Below, piece after piece: positions 1 through 8,400 of a stretch of DNA of 64,000 nucleotides (the first letter of the stretch is position 1; each line of letters starts with the position of its first letter). The notes below the pieces were generated by a model. The model did no database searches, was not told the origin of the DNA, and worked only from the letters and a program-made list of their open reading frames with translations. This DNA comes from Chitinolyticbacter meiyuanensis. GTDB taxonomy: Bacteria > Pseudomonadota > Gammaproteobacteria > Burkholderiales > Chitinibacteraceae. Location of the stretch: contig NZ_CP041335.1 in assembly GCF_008033135.1 (NCBI RefSeq), forward strand, positions 531,513 to 595,512. The letters are read 5' to 3'. The position numbers were made by a program, and so were the translations under genes.

Positions 1-484
1 CCGCCGGGCGCATCAGGCTGTTGCGCAGCAAGCTTGACTTGGCGTTCACCTGCGAGACCACCAGCGTGTCGTCGACATCGGAGATGATGCCGATGCGGTT
101 GTCCGGATGCGGCACCAACAGGCGCGCTGTGCTGGATGCCGGCGGAATGCTGCTCATTGCGTGCCAGCCCGGCGCCAGCGGCAGTGGCGTGTCCTGCGCC
201 AGCAGCCAGTAACCCTGGCTGTCGACATGAGTGCGCCACTGATAGTCACTGATCGAGAGCTCGACCACCGCCTCCTCGCCATCGGTCAGCAACTGGCGGG
301 CGCTGCGGTACAGCGTCTTGAAGCCGTTGCTGCCTGCATGTGCCGCGGCACGTGCCTCGGTGACGCGGCCGGAGAGCTGGTAGCCGTTCGCACCCAGTAC
401 CGCGTCGTCGACAGTGTTATGCAGCGGGTCGTCCGCCCAGGCGAACACGTTCCACATCAGCAGCGTTCCCGCGAGCCAGCGCAT
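1..484 (-). CDS. App1-type phosphatidate phosphatase (DUF2183), 3' part missing
   Basis: Only the first 161 codons lie in the window; the gene runs off the left edge. The start is ATG at 484, one base after the stop of the upstream glycosyltransferase gene, so the two are almost certainly one transcript. The N-terminus has a short hydrophobic stretch (MRWLAGTLLMWNVFAWA) that may be a signal peptide. Near residue 138 is IGIISDVDDTLVVS followed by a lysine/serine region, the HAD-like DxDxT signature typical of the App1 (DUF2183) phosphatidate phosphatase family. Family members dephosphorylate phosphatidic acid to diacylglycerol. That fits the neighbour, whose family glycosylates diacylglycerol. 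The catalytic C-terminal part cannot be checked here. Confidence 0.75.
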   Translation of the reverse strand, partial: MRWLAGTLLMWNVFAWADDPLHNTVDDAVLGANGYQLSGRVTEARAAAHAGSNGFKTLYRSARQLLTDGEEAVVELSISDYQWRTHVDSQGYWLLAQDTPLPLAPGWHAMSSIPPASSTARLLVPHPDNRIGIISDVDDTLVVSQVNAKSSLLRNSLMRPA

Positions 485-485
485 G

Positions 486-1598
486 TCATGCCACTGCCTG
501 CAGGGCCGCGGCCACTGCCTGTGCCGCGTCCGGGTAGGCGATGCGTTGTGCGTTGCGGCCCATCGCGCCGAGGCGCTCGCTATTGGCCAGCAGCCGGCTG
601 ACGTGGTGGCAGGCGTCGGCGCCGTCGTATAGCCGCACCGCCGCGCCGTTCTCCAGCAGGTATTCGCAGTTGCGCTGCTCCTGGCCGGGGATGGGCGCCA
701 CCAGCATCATCGGCTTGCCCTTGGCCAGGATTTCGCTGGTGGTGAGCCCGCCGGGCTTGGTCACGATCAGGTCGGCGGCATCCATCAATTGATGGATGTA
801 GTCGACGAAGCCAAGCACGGTGACTTTGATGGGCAGTTCGGTGGCGAGGCGCTCGCACTCGGCCTTCAGCTCCGCGTTGCGGCCGGCGACCACGACGATG
901 GACAACGGCACGGCGCATTCGCGGAACGACGCCAGCATCGCGGCAGTGGGGCCGACGCCGAAGCCGCCGCCGAGCAGCAGTACCGTGGGTTGCTCGGGCA
1001 GGCTCAGTGCAGCGCGGGCGGCTGGTGCTGGCGTACGTGCAGCGAACACCGGATCGATGGGAATGCCGGTGACGGAGATGCGCTCGGCCGGCACGCCCTT
1101 GCGCACCAGCTCGCGCGCACCGTCCGGTGTCGCGACGTGGTAATGGTCGATGTGCGGGTAGATCCAGAAGGCGTGCGGGCTGACGTCCGTGATCACCGCG
1201 TGCACCGGCACGGCGAGCTTGCCGCGCGCCTTGAGGTCGGACAGCAGCTCCAATGGCAGGAAGTGGCTGCAGCCGATGGCGGTCGGGGCGATCTCGGCGA
1301 TCAGGTGCTTGAAGGTGCGGCTGTTCACCTTGTTGAAGGCCAAGCGGTTGCGTGCAGTCTTGGAGGTGGGCTTTACCGCGTCGGTGCGCTCGTACACATA
1401 GCCCCATAGCGCCGGCATTTTCTGCACCAGGTCGATATAGGCCTGCGTATACATCTTGCGGAAGAACGCCGTGGTGCAGTCCAGCGTATCGACGACGCGG
1501 TGCGTTGTATCGCCACGCTGGGCCAGCGCAGCGGAGATGGCCTGGGCGGCGCGGGTGTGGCCGGCACCGGCGGTGGCATGCAGCAGCAGGATCGACAT
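486..1598 (-). CDS. MGDG synthase-type diacylglycerol glycosyltransferase
   Basis: A 370-residue GT-B glycosyltransferase. The N-terminus (ILLLHATAGAGHTRAAQAI) carries the GAGH motif of the monogalactosyldiacylglycerol synthase N-terminal domain. The C-terminal half has LLLGGGFGVGPT and a nucleotide-sugar site, KPGGLTTSEILAKGKPM, then APIPGQEQRNCEYL, as in the MurG/GT28 family. Enzymes of this type move a hexose from a UDP-sugar onto diacylglycerol at the inner membrane. The following gene encodes a phosphatidate phosphatase that could supply the acceptor. The sugar and the number of residues added cannot be read from sequence. Start at 1598 chosen because the GAGH domain begins at once; the ribosome site is weak. 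Confidence 0.85.
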   Translation of the reverse strand: MSILLLHATAGAGHTRAAQAISAALAQRGDTTHRVVDTLDCTTAFFRKMYTQAYIDLVQKMPALWGYVYERTDAVKPTSKTARNRLAFNKVNSRTFKHLIAEIAPTAIGCSHFLPLELLSDLKARGKLAVPVHAVITDVSPHAFWIYPHIDHYHVATPDGARELVRKGVPAERISVTGIPIDPVFAARTPAPAARAALSLPEQPTVLLLGGGFGVGPTAAMLASFRECAVPLSIVVVAGRNAELKAECERLATELPIKVTVLGFVDYIHQLMDAADLIVTKPGGLTTSEILAKGKPMMLVAPIPGQEQRNCEYLLENGAAVRLYDGADACHHVSRLLANSERLGAMGRNAQRIAYPDAAQAVAAALQAVA

Positions 1599-1707
1599 GG
1601 TGGTAAGAAAAATGTAATGGGGTGGTCATTGTCCACGCCATGCCGGCTGCTGCAAAGTGCGCTGATGCGACGCTGTTCGGCGTGGCGCAACCGCATGCCT
1701 ATCAGCC

Positions 1708-1737
1708 TTGGCTTATTTATCATGGCATCGGTATGAT
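1708..1737 (+). promoter_or_regulatory. Candidate sigma-70 promoter for the pil-chp operon
   Basis: TTGGCT at 1708-1713 and TATGAT at 1732-1737 are separated by 18 bases. They lie about 107 bases upstream of pilG, in the only sizeable gap before the operon. Matches are 4/6 and 5/6 to the consensus. Inference only. Confidence 0.4.
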
Positions 1738-1843
1738 CGTGCGCATGCTGGCGCCCTATGCGTCCTCCACGCTATGCTTGGACGCAAGCGGGCCGGCCGG
1801 TCAAACACAATACGAATTCAGAGCGGCCCTCAAGGAGGAGTCC

Positions 1844-2230
1844 ATGTCGAATCTCGCCGGAATCAAGGTGATGGTCATCGACGACAGCAACACCATACGC
1901 CGCAGCGCCGAGATCTTCCTCGGCCAGGCCGGCTGCGAGGTCATCCTCGCCGAAGACGGCTTCGATGCGCTGGCCAAGATCAGCGACCATCAGCCGGACG
2001 TGGTGTTCGTCGACGTGATGATGCCGCGGCTCGACGGTTACCAGACCTGCTCGCTGATCAAGAAGAATCCCCGCTACAAGGCCACGCCGGTGATCATGCT
2101 GTCGTCCAAGGACGGCCTGTTCGATCGCGCGCGCGGCCGCATGGTCGGCTCGGACGAATACCTGACCAAGCCGTTTACCAAGGACAGCCTGCTCGCCGCC
2201 GTGGGTGCGCACGTGCAGAGCGCGGCCTGA
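1844..2230 (+). CDS. pilG: Twitching motility response regulator PilG
   Basis: A 128-residue stand-alone receiver domain. Acidic pocket at D13/D14, phospho-acceptor D57 in VVFVDVMMPRLDG, and the conserved lysine K109 in YLTKPF are all visible. In the Pil-Chp system PilG is phosphorylated by ChpA and promotes type IV pilus extension. The start is ATG at 1844, preceded by a strong AAGGAGGAG at 1831-1839; the longer frame upstream lacks a ribosome site and family similarity. First gene of pilG-pilH-pilI-pilJ-chpA. Confidence 0.95.
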   Translation: MSNLAGIKVMVIDDSNTIRRSAEIFLGQAGCEVILAEDGFDALAKISDHQPDVVFVDVMMPRLDGYQTCSLIKKNPRYKATPVIMLSSKDGLFDRARGRMVGSDEYLTKPFTKDSLLAAVGAHVQSAA

Positions 2231-2256
2231 ACCCGCTACAGACTAGGAAGCAAGCA

Positions 2257-2619
2257 ATGAGCATCAAGAAAGTGCTGATCGTCGACGACTCCCCCACCGA
2301 GCGCCATTTCCTCGGCGAGTTGCTGACCAAGAACGGCTACCAGGTGGTGACGGCCGAGTCGGGCGAAGAAGCGGTCGAGAAGGTCAAGGACATCATGCCC
2401 GACCTTATCCTCATGGACGTGGTGATGCCCGGCATGAACGGCTTCCAGGCCACCCGCACCATCAGCCGGGAAGAGGCGACCAAGCACATTCCGATTATCA
2501 TGTGCACGTCGAAGAATCAGGAAACCGACAAGGTGTGGGGCAAGCGCCAGGGCGCGGCCGAATACGTGGTCAAGCCCGTCGATCCGCAGGAACTCTTGAC
2601 CAAGATCGCTGCGCTGTAA
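2257..2619 (+). CDS. pilH: Twitching motility response regulator PilH
   Basis: A 120-residue single receiver domain, second in the operon, 26 bases after pilG. D10/D11 form the acidic pocket, D54 in LILMDVVMPGMNG is the phospho-acceptor and K106 in YVVKPVDP the conserved lysine. PilH acts opposite to or downstream of PilG in the Pil-Chp pathway and is associated with pilus retraction or a phosphate-sink role. The order pilG-pilH-pilI-pilJ and the motif spacing separate it from generic CheY proteins. Confidence 0.94.
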   Translation: MSIKKVLIVDDSPTERHFLGELLTKNGYQVVTAESGEEAVEKVKDIMPDLILMDVVMPGMNGFQATRTISREEATKHIPIIMCTSKNQETDKVWGKRQGAAEYVVKPVDPQELLTKIAAL

Positions 2620-2653
2620 CGCGTACCACAGAACAAGAACGGGGGGAGGGCAC

Positions 2654-3163
2654 ATGGCCAAGCGCATCAGCCTGCGTGAATACCAGGAAGGCGTCGTCGC
2701 ACGTCTGAAGACGGCAGCGGCCACTGCGCAGGTCGACGCACGCCTCGGCGTGCGTGTGTACGACCGCAACTGGCTGCTTGACCTTGCCGATGTCGCCGAG
2801 GTGATGCCGGTGCCCACGATGTCCGCCGTGCCACTGGCCCAGCCATGGTTCCGTGGCACCGCCAATATCCGCGGCAACCTGGTCAGCGTCAGCGATCTGT
2901 CCACCTTCTTCGGCGGCCCCGGCCTTGTCGCCAACCCCGCCAATCGGCTCATCCTGTTGCATCCGCGCCACTTGCCGCACGCTGCGGTGCTGGTCGAGCG
3001 CATGCTGGGCCTCAAGCACTTGGCGGATCTGACCGAAATTACGGCCCACGGTGATGCACCCTGGGCCGGTGCCCGTTACCAGGATGCCGGTGGCACCGAG
3101 TGGCAGGTGCTGGATATTCCCAAACTCGCAACCGAAGCGGCCTTCCTGCAGGCCGGGATCTAA
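2654..3163 (+). CDS. pilI: CheW-like adaptor PilI
   Basis: A 169-residue CheW-domain protein. The segment WFRGTANIRGNLVSVSDLS is the typical CheW core, with glycines at the receptor/kinase contact region. It should couple the receptor PilJ to the histidine kinase ChpA. A GGGGAGGG ribosome site lies about 5 bases upstream of the ATG at 2654. It is 34 bases after pilH and 24 before pilJ, consistent with co-transcription. Confidence 0.9.
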   Translation: MAKRISLREYQEGVVARLKTAAATAQVDARLGVRVYDRNWLLDLADVAEVMPVPTMSAVPLAQPWFRGTANIRGNLVSVSDLSTFFGGPGLVANPANRLILLHPRHLPHAAVLVERMLGLKHLADLTEITAHGDAPWAGARYQDAGGTEWQVLDIPKLATEAAFLQAGI

Positions 3164-3187
3164 AAACAGCAGGATCGGGAGAGGAAA

Positions 3188-5347
3188 ATGGCATTCAATA
3201 TGAAGTCGCTGTTCGGCAAGGGCAACGCCAGCAGCACGGCCAAGAGCAAGTACGATCCGCTCAAGACCACGTGGATTCTGGAGCGCATCCGCCTGCCGGA
3301 AGCGGACGAGAGCAAGTTGCTCAAGCCCGTGCCCTTCATCGGCCACCTGCCCAGCCGCCAGCAGATGGCGCTGTTGCTGCTGACCATGATCGGCGCCGTG
3401 CTGCTGTTCGCGCTGGTGGCCTTCCTCTCCTTCCAGTCGACCAGTATCAATAGCGAACGCCGCTCGATCGCGACCGAGATGCAGATGTTGTCGCAGCGGA
3501 TCGCGCGGGCCTCCACTCAGGCGGTGCAGGGTTCGCCCGAAGGCTTTTCGGTGCTGGAGCAATCGTATGCCCAGTTCAACGACAACCTGGAAAAGCTGAA
3601 GTCGCGCACGCTGTTCAGCTGGCTGGCCCGCCATCCGGGCGAGCTGCTCGATTCGGTCGAGACCACCTGGAATACCAATTACCGCCCTAACCCGAGCCGG
3701 CCGACGGTGCAGACCATCGTCGACCAGAAGCCCGCGCTGATTGCCGTGGGCAAGAGCGTGTCCGGCATCAACGCCAACGATGCCAAGCTGCTGGAAATGA
3801 CGCAGCAGTTCACCACCATGCTGGCTGAGGGCGGTGGCAACATCCGCGAGCTGGACTACGCCAACCAGCTGTCCATGCTGAGCCAGCGGATGGCCAAGAA
3901 CGCCAACGCGATGCTGGCCGGTGAGCTGATCAACCCCGAGGTGGTGTTCCTCTTGGGCAAGGACGTGTCGACCTTCAAGGAGATCGTTACCGGCTTCGTC
4001 GATGGCAACGACGAGCTGCAGCTGCGCCCGGTGCCGAGCTCGGCGATGGTCGAGCGCCTGAACGAGATTAGCAAGCTGTTCGGCGACTTCGAGACGGTGG
4101 TGGCCTCGTTTGCCAAGAACATGCAGCCGCTGGTCAACACCCGTCTGGCCAACCAGTCCATCGTCCGTGAATCGGACAAGCTGTTGAAGGAAACCCAGCA
4201 ACTGGCCGACGTGTACGAAAACACCGCCGGCAACACCGTGATCACCGTGTTGGAACTGCTGCTGATCGTGGTGGCCCTCGCGGCGCTCTACTTCCTGATC
4301 CGCGTGTTCAACCAGGAATCGCTGCGCCGTCGCCTGATGCTGGAAGCGGAGAACAAGAAGAACCAGGAAGCCATTTTGCGGCTGCTGAACGAAATGTCGG
4401 ACTTGGCCGACGGTGACCTCACCGTACGTGCCCAGGTGACCGAGGATCTGACCGGTGCCATCGCGGACTCGATCAACTACACCATTGAAGAGCTGCGCTC
4501 GCTGATTACCGAAATCAACCGCGCCACCGACCAGGTGAACCGCGCAACTGGCGAGGCGCAAACGATCTCGGGCGAGCTGTTGGCCGCTGCCGAGCGCCAG
4601 TCGCAGGAGATTGTCGACACCAACCAGAACGTCGAGCACATGGTGCGCTCGATCCAGGGCGTGTCGCACAGCGCGGCCGAATCGGCCCGCGTGGCGCAGA
4701 GCTCGCTCGTTGCCTCGGAAAAGGGTGCCGATGCTGTACAGAACCAGATCAAGGGCATGAACGAAATCCGCGAGCACATCCAGGAGACCGCCAAGCGGAT
4801 CAAGCGCCTGGGCGAAAGCTCGCAGGAGATCGGCGAAATCGTGGAACTGATCTCGGACATTACCGAGCAGACCAACGTGCTGGCGCTGAACGCAGCCATT
4901 CAGGCCGCTGCAGCTGGCGAAGCCGGTCGCGGTTTCTCGGTCGTGGCCGAGGAAGTGCAGCGACTGGCCGAGCGCTCGGGCGAGGCGACCAAGCAGATCG
5001 GTGCCATCGTGAAGACCATTCAGACCGATACGCATGACGCCGTGGCAGCCATGGAAGTGTCGACGCAAGGCGTGGTCGAAGGGGCCAAGCTGTCCGACGC
5101 TGCCGGCACCGCGCTGACCGAGATCCGCCGGATTACCGACGAGCTGGCGCGCCTGATCGAGTCGATTGCCCGCGAAACGGAAGACCAGACTGCCCTGGCC
5201 GCACGCGTGAACACGTCGATGCGCGACATTCTGGGCATTACCGAACAGACCTCGCAGGGCACGCGCCAGTCGGCCGCTGCCGTGGGCCAGCTGACCGGCC
5301 TTGCGCAGGAGCTGAAGGAATCGGTTTCCGGCTTCAAGCTGTCCTGA
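3188..5347 (+). CDS. pilJ: Pilus chemoreceptor PilJ
   Basis: A 719-residue methyl-accepting protein. The first membrane helix is at about residues 58-85 and the second at about 348-373, enclosing a periplasmic PilJ-type sensor with two helical repeats (for example [14 protein letters not shown]). A HAMP region follows ([16 protein letters not shown]), then a long coiled coil with the hairpin tip [20 protein letters not shown] and [18 protein letters not shown]. Length and layout match PilJ. It should sit at the inner membrane near the pilus machinery and signal through PilI to ChpA. A GGGAGAGG ribosome site precedes the ATG. Confidence 0.95.
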   Translation: MAFNMKSLFGKGNASSTAKSKYDPLKTTWILERIRLPEADESKLLKPVPFIGHLPSRQQMALLLLTMIGAVLLFALVAFLSFQSTSINSERRSIATEMQMLSQRIARASTQAVQGSPEGFSVLEQSYAQFNDNLEKLKSRTLFSWLARHPGELLDSVETTWNTNYRPNPSRPTVQTIVDQKPALIAVGKSVSGINANDAKLLEMTQQFTTMLAEGGGNIRELDYANQLSMLSQRMAKNANAMLAGELINPEVVFLLGKDVSTFKEIVTGFVDGNDELQLRPVPSSAMVERLNEISKLFGDFETVVASFAKNMQPLVNTRLANQSIVRESDKLLKETQQLADVYENTAGNTVITVLELLLIVVALAALYFLIRVFNQESLRRRLMLEAENKKNQEAILRLLNEMSDLADGDLTVRAQVTEDLTGAIADSINYTIEELRSLITEINRATDQVNRATGEAQTISGELLAAAERQSQEIVDTNQNVEHMVRSIQGVSHSAAESARVAQSSLVASEKGADAVQNQIKGMNEIREHIQETAKRIKRLGESSQEIGEIVELISDITEQTNVLALNAAIQAAAAGEAGRGFSVVAEEVQRLAERSGEATKQIGAIVKTIQTDTHDAVAAMEVSTQGVVEGAKLSDAAGTALTEIRRITDELARLIESIARETEDQTALAARVNTSMRDILGITEQTSQGTRQSAAAVGQLTGLAQELKESVSGFKLS

Positions 5348-5410
5348 ACCTAGCCAGGGGGGCCGCGGCGCGGTACCCACAGACGCCCTGCAACCGTACG
5401 AGAACAAAGC

Positions 5411-8400
5411 ATGAGCGTGCACACCGAATTCGATCAGGGCTCGCTGGTCTGGCTCAAGGGTGAGCTGGACCAGACGCTGGCCCGCGCCGGCGAGGCGCTG
5501 AAGAAATACGCGTCCGAAGCGGACTCCGCCCACCTCAAGCACGCCCAAACCCATCTGCACCAAGCCGTTGGCGCACTGGAAATGGTCGAGCTCGCCGGCC
5601 TTGCCCGCTTCTGCGAGGAAGTCGAGCAGCTGGTGGCCGCGCTGGGGCGCGGCGATGCCGAGCCGGCCGCTGCCGAGCTCGCGCAGGCGGCGCTGGCCGA
5701 TGCCGCACTTTACCTCGACCGCATTGCAGCCGGTGCACCCAATGTGCCGCTGACGCTGGCGCCGCGCTTCGCCGAACTGGCCGCCGCCCGGCGTGGCAGC
5801 GGCAGCGGTTCCGAGCTGTTCTTCCCGCAATTGTCCGATCTGACGCTGCCGGGCGGCCTGCCCGCGCGCAAGATCGATGCGACCAACTGGCCCGCCTTCG
5901 TCAAGCAGCAGCGCACCCGTTTCGAAGCGGGCCTGCTGCACTGGCTGCGCAGTGGCGAGGCGGGGGCCGCCGTGGCGATGAGCCGCGCGCTGTCCGAGCT
6001 TGCCGCCTCGCAAAGCGGCGGCGTGGTGCGTACCTTCTGGTGGTCGGCGGCCGGCGTGCTCGACGCTGTGGCGCGCGAAGCATTCGCCTGCGATCTCGAT
6101 CCCAAACTGCTGCTGATGCGGCTCAACCTGCAGCTGCGCCGTCTCGCCGACGGCTCGGGCAAGGTGGCCGAGCGGCTGTTCCGCGATCTGCTGTATGTAC
6201 TGGCCAATGCCAAGGATCCGAACCACCTCGGCGGTCATCTGGCGCGTGCCTTTGGCCTCGAAACCCTCAAGCCCGATTTCTACGGTGATGCGCTCAGCCC
6301 CGAGGCTGAGGCGCACCGCCGCGAAGCCCGCGCGCTACGCGACGAGCTCGCGACGGCCAAGGAGCTATGGAGCCGCGTCGCCGCTGGCCAAGCGGAGCGC
6401 CTGCCCGCACTGGCGGGTGAGTTGCAGCGCCTTGCCGAGCGTTCGCGCGAGCTGAAGATCGAAGGGCTCGACGAGCTGTGGCTCGGTGTGGCCGAAGCCT
6501 GCGAGCGCTTGAAGCACAGCCGCATCAACGAATCCGACGCATTGGAAATGGCGACTGCGCTGTTGCTCGCCGACAACGCCCTCGCCATCTACCCACAGAT
6601 TGCCCCTGATTTTGCCGATCAAGCGCAGGCGATGCGCCAGCGTTTGGCTCAGCCCGATGCCGATACCGCCGTGCCGCAGCTCGACGCAGTCAGCCGTGCG
6701 GCGCAGGAAAAACTGCTGCTGGCCCAGCTCGCGCAGGAAATGCGCAGCAACCTGCAGACGATCGAGGAAACGCTGGATGGCTATTTCCGCGATCCGGAGC
6801 GCGCTCAGGACCTGACGCGTCTCGATGGCAGCCTGCGCCAGCTCCAGGGCGCGCTGATGATGCTTGATCGCGCCGAGGCCGTACTGCTGCTGCAATTGTG
6901 CGCACAGCGCATCCAGCGCTATGCCTCCGGCGAGGAAACGCCGAGTGGCGAGCAGCTGGAAGAACTGGCCGAAGGCTTGTCCAGCCTTGGTTTCTATGTG
7001 GATGCGCTTGAGCGTGATCAGAACGAGGCCGACAAGCTGATTGGCCCGGCGCTGGCGCGCCTGGCCGGTACCAGCGAAATCGATACCACGCCGGATGAAC
7101 TGACCACCACGCTGGAAGCCGAGCCGCCGATTGGCCCGGCTGCTGCCGAGCCGGAACCGCTGCCCGAGCCTGCTGCACCGCCGCGGCCATTGCCGCAGTC
7201 GGATGCCGCGGTCGATGCCGAGCTGCTCGACGTGTACCTCGAGGAAGCCGTCGAGGTGCTGGCCACCATCGCCGAGAACCTCGAAAGCAGCCGTGGCGCC
7301 CCGTCTGATCGCGAAGCACTGACGGTGATCCGCCGCGGTTTCCACACGCTCAAGGGCAGCGGCCGCATGGTCGGGCTCAACCACCTGGGCGAAGCCGCAT
7401 GGGCGATCGAGCAGGTGCTCAACAAGTGGTTGCAGCTGGAACACCCGGCCTCGACCGGCTTGCTGGACCTGATCGCCGATGCCCACACTGCGTTCACCCG
7501 CTGGGTGGGCGAGCTCTCCAGCAGCGGCACGGCCCAGGTTGATGCCGACGAGCTGACCGACCGCGCCGATCGCCTGCGCCACGGTGCCGATCAGGCGCCG
7601 CAGCCGGCCGAAGCCGAGCCCGTGGTCGAAATGGCTGCCGCCGATGTGGTGCCGCCTGACGGCGAAACCCAAATCGGCGATGTCGTTGTTTCCAACACGT
7701 TGTTCGCCATCTTCCGCGAAGAGGCGCTGCATCACCGCGAGCGTCTCAACGATGGCGCCTCGCGCCTGAACCGCGGCGAAGCGCTGGCCGCCGATTTTCT
7801 GCTGTCCGCGCACACGCTGGGCGGCATTGCCTCTACCGCCGGCTTCCGCCCGCTGGGCGAGCTCGCCTATGCGCTCGAGCACGCGGTCCAGGAGCTCGGC
7901 GATCGCGTGCCGGCCCACGCCGCAACACTGCAGGCGGCCATCGCCCGTGTCGATAACATGCTGACCGACGTGTTGGCGTTGCATGCGCCGGCCGATCCGC
8001 ACGAAGAACTGGCTGCGCTCAATGCGCTGCACGAGTCGTTGGCGCCGACGCTCGACGCCGCACCGGCCGGTGACGAACTGGCCTTCGAACTGCCGACCGA
8101 GCCGGAGCAAGCCCAGACCGAAGCCGAATTCGATCTTGGTGATCTGGGTCTGCTGGATGGGGCCGCCCCGGCCAGCCCGCCGGCGTTCGAGGATGCGCTG
8201 GCCGGTGTGCTTGATGTCAATCCGGCGGACGACGCATTCGCCGCCGATGTGCCGGTCGAACCGGCGGTCATCGTCGAGTCTGCAGCGCTGATCGAGGAAC
8301 AGGCAGACCCGCTGGAAGGCCTGGCGCTCGACCTGCCGGAACTGCTTGATGCGTCCCAGTCGGTCGACGAGACGCAGGGCGCCGCAACGGAAGAAATCTC

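Noticed and set aside
1599-1640. A Pho box before the glycosyltransferase gene
   Set aside because: I looked because the pair could act in phosphate limitation. No repeated CTGTCAT-like element is present on the minus strand.
2570-6316. A very long minus-strand open frame (over 1200 codons) across pilH to chpA
   Set aside because: It is antisense to four strongly supported genes. GC-rich coding DNA often leaves the opposite frame open; the product is low-complexity (Gln/His/Gly/Arg-rich) with no domain.
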